A DNA stretch of 64,000 nucleotides. It comes from Diploptera punctata (lineage: Eukaryota; Arthropoda; Insecta; Blattodea; Blaberidae). The first letter of the stretch is position 1. Every line of letters starts with the position of its first letter. Positions 58,430 through 64,000 of this stretch are shown piece after piece. The position numbers and the translations under genes were made by a program. The stretch spans positions 713,501 to 777,500 of the forward strand of contig JASPKZ010004568.1 in the NCBI GenBank assembly GCA_030220185.1, in the 5' to 3' direction. The notes beneath the pieces were generated by a model. The model had not been told where the DNA came from and searched no databases. It was given only the letters and a program-made list of their open reading frames with translations.

Positions 58430-58597
58430 GTTCGAGAATATTAAAAAGGAGGAGCTTTATTTATCGCAAAAGCAGGAAGTGGTAAAGAAAATTTGATGAA
58501 GATCGAGATGAAAATACGACTCTCATTGGTTGTAAAACAAAATTCATAGAAACTTGATTGGTCTTTGAATCCCATTTGGGGCATGAGTTGAATAGTC
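58430..58597. repeat. Unclassified interspersed repeat R2, second copy
   Basis: Counterpart of 23771-23942; blocks ttaaaaaggagga, ggttgtaaaa, caaaattcat, gaaacttga and catttggggc occur in the same order. Confidence 0.6.
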
Positions 58598-58689
58598 GAC
58601 ATATATTCTTATGTATAGTAACATAACATTTTTTAGCAAAGTGTTAAATGTTTTAAGTGGCACAGCTTTTGTAAAACTAACTACAACAT

Positions 58690-59085
58690 ATGTTGTCCGA
58701 ACTTGCATTTGAACACAAAATATCCAGCTTTATGACCTGACTTTTTATTACTTCAACTATTAGGGCAATACAGGAGCAGACACATATCTGTCTGTACACC
58801 CGTAGTGGCGAATCTCAATCAATATAAAACAGGATCAATTTTAAAGAAGATATTTTGCTGCGATTTATTCAATTCTATATCTGCTAATTACAATCGTAAT
58901 TATAAAATTAATGTGGTAAGCAAAATCGTTTCATTGCAATAGTTATTACATACAAAGAAAGAATTCATACCTACATCGGGATTTGATCTCAAATGTCCAG
59001 CTTTACTAGCTGGTATTCTTACCACTTGAATTACATAGGAAATCCAGGTGCAGACACAAATCTTTCTCTTTGAAATCGTGGTGTA
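58690..59085 (-). repeat. Tandem pair of tRNA-like repeats, period about 285
   Basis: The copy at 58970-59039 folds as a tRNA on the minus strand: anticodon stem CCAGC/GCTGG around a 7-base loop TAGTAAA, a perfect B box GATCAAATC, and a weakly paired acceptor. A degenerate version lies near 58690-58760 (tatccagctttatgacctg). Both are followed by caggagcagacac- or caggtgcagacac-like text, so the repeat unit is larger than the tRNA-like part. This is a separate sequence from S1 and from the 24.8-kb array. Confidence 0.5.
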
Positions 59086-59677
59086 GCACAGTAGTGAACA
59101 TACTTACATAGCATCTTTGTTCCTCCAGTCTGGTAAACATCTTGTTAACATCCACGATCATTGCGGCTGTCATTAGCTCACAATATCGTCCGTCAAACAT
59201 CGAGAATTTCAACAAACCTTATGTATTTTTTAAACAATAAAACATAGTTACGAGTAAAGTGAGTAAAAAAAAAGGAAGTAAACCAACAACATTTCAACAT
59301 TTTGAAAATTATTGTTAATTGAATTGCCCTCTGTTAAATTGGGAATTCATAAGCCATATCCATGATGCAATGTGATGAATAACTTACACATTCTAATGAA
59401 CTCTTGTGGTTGTTATTGCCTCATGCATGCAAAGGTTTATTATTTTTTTACCTTAGTTTAACCTCTATGTTTGTACCTAATACGAAGTTTAGACCATACT
59501 AGGATTGATTGTTTCTGTGGATGAGTGATCAGCTCTATGCTTGAGCATCTACAAGACAACATAAACATTTATGGCAAGACGAAAAACATTCACTCCGACG
59601 TTCATAATAAGTAACACGAAAATAATATTGATGACGGCCATACAATGTTCGGGGACTGATCAAACCTCAACTAGGAT
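59086..59677. other. Unassigned DNA
   Basis: About 590 bases, nothing recognised. Confidence 0.4.
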
Positions 59678-59746
59678 CCCGACCGAGGATCGAGCTCGGA
59701 TCGCTATACCTGAGGAAACAACATTACCACTAGACCACAGCAGTGA
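59678..59746 (-). repeat. tRNA-like SINE head, minus strand
   Basis: On the minus strand: TGGTCTAGTGG (perfect A box), then about 35 bases later GAGCTCGATCCTCGG (B box with one mismatch) inside complementary arms. The start ctgctgtggtct resembles the S1 head, so this may be a distant S1 relative. Confidence 0.5.
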
Positions 59747-60917
59747 AGTAGTTTCCAAAATAATGAGTTATAATTACTATAACATTCGACGTAATGTCGC
59801 CATTTGTAATCTAATATCATCAATACCTCAATACCTTAATTTTACCAATGCTTAAAATATTGACCAGAGAAAATCTTCTCGTTTAATATATAGAATGTTA
59901 TTCTTACCTTGTCATTACCTAAACCACGTGGTTCATTAAATTATGGTTATACCCTTACACTACAGTTATTTATATAAACCTGTAAAGAATAATTACATTT
60001 CATAAAACATATTTGAACTATGTTATAGTATACAGCGATACCAGTGTGCTAAGCACATGATACGCATCGAGGAAAAGTTTAAGAAATATGAACGTGGCGA
60101 TTGCGGCGAGTATTTTCTTTTTTTAATTTTCGAGATTCCGTTGTGTGTTTACTACATGAGTATTGCATACTATTGTTTCCCCTATGTGTATTTATGTTAG
60201 TACTTAAGATAATAACTAACTATTAATAAATATAATTGAAGATAAATGTTGGGTTTCACAAGGTGAATCGTCTACATGTGTTGCTATGGAGAAATAATAA
60301 GTATTGTTGGTCATGTCGCCAACTTATATTTGTTACAACTGTAAAACCAATTTGATATGGGACTTATTTTTGTTTATGGAGAAGATTTTAGACGATGTAT
60401 GCTGTGATGATGTAATAGAAGAGGCGTGGAAACCTGGATGTGATGAATTAATACAGAAATTAATATAACTTGCAGTATCACTATCAATATTTCAAAATAA
60501 ATATTTTTACTTACCGCACTAGTGCTTTTGGTCATTTTTAAAGTATTGAGATTTATTTTGTTTTCATAGCAACCAAGATTTTATGCGGAAATGTGAAATT
60601 AGGATGCACATCACAATAAGAGTAAGTATTCAATATCAGTTATACAGTGAAAAATTATGATTTCTCATTGGATACTCTGTCGATTATGATAGTGAAATTT
60701 ATGTGTCAACTAAAACACAATATTTTTTATAAATATATTGTGGATAATTAATAGAGTCTTTTAAATATTCTATAGTGCAGAGATGTACAAGAATAAGAGC
60801 TTATAAAAAAACCTTAGAGAGACCAATATTTGCTTATCTAAATGATCCTTGGACTATATGAAAAACATGTATAAGCAGATCATAGCTGGTGAATTGAGGT
60901 TGCTGAAAAACATCTAC
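59747..60917. other. Unassigned DNA
   Basis: About 1.2 kb, no gene or repeat recognised. Confidence 0.4.
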
Positions 60918-61672
60918 GTACATAATGTCCATCCATAGTAATTCTGCCCGAAGGCAGGTCTTGCACTGCAGGCATAGCATTTTCATGCTATGCTTGCAGC
61001 TTTACTAGGGAACTGTAGGTGTGGTAGCTTCCCGTTGCTTTCCACACCGGTGAAGGATGATGATAATAATGATAAGGATTATGTCCACCGCTGTGGTCTC
61101 GAGGTAGCGTGCTGCCTTTTAACGCAGCGGGCCCGTGTTCGATCTCCGGTCCGGACAGTTTTTCTGGGTGAGGTTTTTATCAGGGTTTTTCCTCACCTGT
61201 AAGACAAATGTCAGGAAAACTTTAAGGCCCAAACGGTCCCCGAAATCATATGGCCATCGCAATCATCATCATTCTTATTCATCTTAGGTTAAGTTTAGGG
61301 TTAGGAACTCTCCTGTCGTACCATTATCATCATTATCACCCATCATAACATCGGAGCAACGTAACCCCGCCTTCCAGGCGCCCCAACCTCAGAAGTGGGT
61401 TACAAGTACGCCATGCCAGGAGAGAAACCATGAATGTCGAAATACAAACCTGAGGCATTAGAAAAAAAAAGATAAGGATTATGATGATGATAGCCATATG
61501 ATTTGGTGAACCGTTTGGGCCTTAAAGTTTTCCTGACATTTGTCTCACAGGTGAGGAAAACCCCGACAAAAACCTCACCCAGAAAAATTGCCCCGACCGA
61601 GGATCGAACCCGGGTCCGCTGCGTGACAAGGCAGCACGCTACCTTGAGACCACAGCGGTGGATGTACATAAT
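60918..61672 (-). repeat. SINE S1, minus strand, split by a second SINE
   Basis: The tail half is 60927-61083 and the head half is 61484-61663. The outer direct repeat gtacataat (60918-60926 and 61664-61672) marks its original insertion. In the tail, both hairpins are present: the GAAA hairpin around 60967-61000 (outer stem CTGCA/TGCAG) and CTGCC-TTCG-GGCAG near 60945-60958. In the head half the B box and TTGTCACG anticodon region are intact. Confidence 0.9.
61071..61483 (+). repeat. SINE S2: S1-type head and body with a different 3' tail
   Basis: The element 61084-61470 is inserted in the minus-strand S1 copy; the direct repeat gataaggattatg is at 61071-61083 and 61471-61483. The first 200 bases match the S1 head and body. 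From about 61290 the tail is new: ggttaggaactctcctgtcg, aacgtaaccccgccttccag, gcgccccaacctcagaagtg, and a final gaaaaaaaaa. It lacks the GAAA and TTCG hairpins. The tail has its own potential stem (CTCTCCTG with CAGGAGAG). Confidence 0.88.
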
Positions 61673-62011
61673 ATAACTGTACAAAAAGCGAAATGTAGGT
61701 AACATACAAGAATGTTCAATCTATTCTCTTATAAACCAACCTTTATTTACACCGATTAGTAATTTGGCTGCTAACATTTCAATGCAGAGATGGAATCGGC
61801 ATCCCCATCAGATTTTAATTTACTTCCCAGAGGAAAGAGATCTCAGGGAAGACTACTTAAAATAAGGAATTAGACCTTAACAGGCCAATAGGCCTAATAC
61901 TTGGCCGGAAGATGATGGTGATTCATTTTTCGAAACGTTACTCGCCATTTCAAGAAAATCCTAATTAATTGGAAATCATATTTCTTAAATAAGGGGATAT
62001 TATTCTTAATA
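61673..62011. other. Unassigned DNA
   Basis: About 340 bases, nothing recognised. Confidence 0.4.
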
Positions 62012-62181
62012 AAACACATGAAAATCTTTAATTTTGGATTGTTTCGATACCATAAAGGTTACTGCTTCCAATATTTTTTCATATAGGTTATATATCAAAT
62101 ATATATGTGTGTGTGTTAGATTATATACAGCAGTAATCTTTAAGGTATCGAAACAATTCAAAATTAAAACTTTCATGTGTT
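62012..62181. repeat. Inverted repeat, ~54-base arms
   Basis: The left arm (about 62012-62066) and right arm (about 62129-62181) are reverse complements with a few mismatches; shared text includes gtttcgatacc and aacacatgaaa. The 62-base loop is AT-rich with gtgtgtgtgt. It ends directly at a (TA)n tract. Confidence 0.85.
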
Positions 62182-62182
62182 G

Positions 62183-62185
<3 letters not shown>

Positions 62186-62225
<40 letters not shown>
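62186..62225. repeat. (TA)n microsatellite
   Basis: Alternating TA between the two inverted repeats. Confidence 0.95.
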
Positions 62226-62228
<3 letters not shown>

Positions 62229-62288
62229 ATAATTAAATGTTTAACATTGAGCAATGCAAGCTTAATATGGAATGATAAGAAAAATAAA

Positions 62289-62358
62289 TGCCTGGACGGG
62301 ATTCGAACCCGGATCTCTGAGTCTGTACCTCTGTGTGATATCCATTACACTACCAGGC
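62289..62358 (-). tRNA. tRNA-like sequence, left arm
   Basis: Same sequence as 62500-62569 except one base in the anticodon stem (CAGAG in place of CTGAG), which makes an A/A mismatch. Acceptor GCCTGG/CCAGGC, B box GTTCGAATC. Confidence 0.5.
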
Positions 62359-62499
62359 GAATCCAATTCAAACACTTATTTTTTGCTTACTTGATATAGT
62401 CAGCTGCTAGATGGTGGTGAAGACCGAGTTCTCGCGACATCTAGTAATAATGGAGAGTATAATACATATATAAGAAAAATAAGTGTTTGAATTGGATTC

Positions 62500-62569
62500 G
62501 CCTGGTAGTGTAATGGATATCACACTGAGGTACAGACTCAGAGATCCGGGTTCGAATCCCGTCCAGGCA
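62500..62569 (+). tRNA. tRNA-like sequence, right arm
   Basis: Folds well: acceptor GCCTGG/CCAGGC then A; D stem GTG/CAC; anticodon stem CTGAG/CTCAG with loop GTACAGA; T stem CGGG/CCCG with loop TTCGAAT. The anticodon by position would be ACA. The loop and its closing bases (GGTACAGACT) are the same as in the 24.8-kb tRNA-like sequences although the stems differ. The downstream T-run could stop polymerase III. Confidence 0.55.
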
Positions 62570-62587
62570 TTTATTTTTCTTATCATT

Positions 62588-62589
<2 letters not shown>

Positions 62590-62622
<33 letters not shown>
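62590..62622. repeat. (TA)n microsatellite
   Basis: Directly abuts the right arm of the tRNA-like inverted repeat. Confidence 0.95.
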
Positions 62623-62627
<5 letters not shown>

Positions 62628-62636
62628 ATTTTTTTA

Positions 62637-63042
62637 TGTAACTGACTGACATTTACAATAGATTTTTGCAGAAGAATGCTTGCATAAATAATACAATTGG
62701 TTGAAATTGAGGGTATTACCTACGTGATATGATAGAGGAAAAGTGTGTGATTCAGATTGTACATAAATTACAACTTCTGAAGAATAACAATTTTATTTAT
62801 TATCTATCAAATTATGTGTGACTGACTGACATAAATGTCAACTCATCATACAGGTTAACATTTTCATTTAAATAATTCTCTGAAATGTGATTCCCAATTA
62901 AATTTTCCAAAACACCCTTTGGAGGGCACATTTCATGTCATATTTTAAATAAAAAAAACGAAACCTAAATCACAATTAATACTGAAGTTATGACTTAATA
63001 TGTGATGTGTGACTGACTGACCTTATTCTGTGACTGACTGAC
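62637..63042 (+). repeat. Four dispersed copies of a TGTGACTGACTGAC motif
   Basis: Copies at 62637 (TGTAACTGACTGAC), 62817, 63008 and 63029 (all TGTGACTGACTGAC). Spacings are 180, 191 and 21. The DNA between them is AT-rich and not obviously repeated. Role unknown. Confidence 0.7.
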
Positions 63043-64000
63043 ATATCTGAATTTTATTTAGAATTTCAAAATGCAAATATTACAAAAATGTAACAAAATA
63101 CTATGAAATTAGCTAAACAGTTTCGGCAAGAGAGATTAATAAAGAACTGCAAACACTTTATCAATTCCACGAAAATTTTTAAATTTAATTTTGCTTTAAA
63201 ATAGATATTAATTTAAATCAATAATATAAGAATATAATCAATAACGTAATTTAATTAACTCGCTTAACATGTACTAATTTAAATTATATAAAGTAAGAAA
63301 AATATTAAATATTTAATAACGAAGTGCCTTCTCTATTGTTAAATATACCAATATATATTATATATATATTATATATATATATATATTCTTTATAAGTTAT
63401 TTATTTATCAGTGTGCATGTACGTTCAAATCAAATAATTATAAATCGCAACTGTCCAATTGCTGTGGTAGTAAATTCTATTTTTAAACAGCGATAAAAAT
63501 AAAACAATAATTAGTCCGACACTGGTGATTCACTTCATAACATCGATCTACAAGATTTGCTTACGCAGCTATTCACTCTCTAGTATTCGCCGCTATGTTG
63601 ACTTGACTTGACTCATTAATAAAAATAATGTTTCCTGTCACACATGAAGTCTCACGCTGTAACTGGATGGTTTGATTCAAGATGTCTCAATAGCGAGCAC
63701 TGGTTAGTGTCCTCATTAGAGAATAAATGTTCTGATGGGATTTCGGCCACAATGGAATGGTGCCCGACCAGAATCACGAAGAATTTTGGCAGCGACAATA
63801 TTTAGCGGTTGCGCACGAAAAAAAATCCATAACTGCTAGAGTATCCAACATGCTGACCACATGTCACCCTATATTTTGGTTAGATGATTGCCCTCCTCTG
63901 TAATTGATATACTTGGATGTGAGATCAACATCCAAGGGCTTTCTAGGCCTTTCGCGCCATTCAGTTTTTTTTAACACGTGAACTTATGGATTTTTTGCGC
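63043..64000. other. Unassigned DNA
   Basis: About 960 bases. There is an interrupted TA tract at about 63347-63388. The last 400 bases are less AT-rich, but I see no coding pattern. Confidence 0.4.

Larger units (their letters stand above)
62265..62594. repeat. Inverted repeat carrying a convergent pair of tRNA-like sequences
   Basis: Arms 62265-62383 and 62475-62594 are about 119 bases and differ at one substitution. Each includes a 70-base tRNA-like sequence, a leader and a T-rich trailer (atttatttttc). The 91-base centre has a CTCF-like ctgctagatggtgg (62404-62417) and a leader block gagagtataatacatatata that parallels gagaatactacatgtataa of the 24.75-kb array. The right arm runs into (TA)n. 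The near-identity of arms suggests recent formation or gene conversion. Confidence 0.88.

Noticed and set aside
61999..62652. ORFs with IYIYIY cores spanning the palindromes
   Set aside because: They cross (TA)n tracts and tRNA-like sequences; no protein signature.
1..64000. Telomeric TTAGG arrays, rRNA genes, canonical tRNA gene clusters
   Set aside because: None was seen on either strand.

Overview
This window looks like intergenic, transposon-dominated DNA from an animal, most likely an arthropod. The sequence is strongly AT-rich and carries many (TA)n, (CA)n and (TTA)n microsatellites. It also holds Tc1-like elements, several non-LTR retrotransposon (LINE) families with endonuclease and reverse transcriptase domains, tRNA-derived SINEs, and one LTR element with two LTRs. 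A cockroach or other hemimetabolous insect is my best guess from the overall style of the repeats; nothing in the window proves it. I found no host protein-coding gene that I can defend. Nearly every long reading frame belongs to a mobile element or is a chance frame over a repeat.

Layout. 1-7.7 kb: a SINE, a complete Tc1-like transposon (1967-3499), a tRNA-like repeat and an old LINE-A copy. 7.7-10.8 kb: a candidate 3-kb inverted-repeat DNA transposon holding a broken two-frame coding region, a SINE-like insertion and a LINE-A fragment. 11-17 kb: a small foldback element, then a roughly full-length minus-strand LINE (RTE-like) split in its reverse transcriptase by a LINE-A copy with a 12-13 bp target duplication. 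17-24 kb: mostly unassigned DNA with one LINE-A fragment. 24.4-25.6 kb: SINE pieces around a 300-bp tandem array in which each unit carries an identical tRNA-like sequence. 26-29 kb: microsatellites and tandem repeats. 29.2-33.7 kb: an LTR retrotransposon with only a decayed gag-like region. 34.0-34.9 kb: a TA-flanked, internally deleted Tc1/mariner-type element. 36-46 kb: many LINE pieces, including the best-preserved LINE-A copy (43322-45468), lying in a (TTA)n tract. 46.5-49.6 kb: a minus-strand CR1/Jockey-like LINE. 53-56.4 kb: a LINE-A tail, an old SINE and a third LINE with a GAT-repeat tail. 58-64 kb: tRNA-like repeats, a SINE inserted in a SINE, two adjacent inverted repeats separated by (TA)n, and a recurring GACTGACTGAC motif.

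How parts relate. At least nine copies of one LINE family (LINE-A here) share a 3' end running into (TAAG)n; four have recognisable target duplications (9-15 bp), so the family has moved repeatedly. The main SINE has a tRNA-like head, a conserved body and a 3' tail with two hairpins closed by GAAA and TTCG loops. A sister SINE has the same head and body but a different tail ending in an A-run. The most unusual item is a repeat family that pairs a tRNA-like sequence with a CTCF-like motif and lies in (TA)n tracts, once as a direct triple array and once as an inverted pair.

All family assignments come from reading motifs by eye; none was checked against a database.
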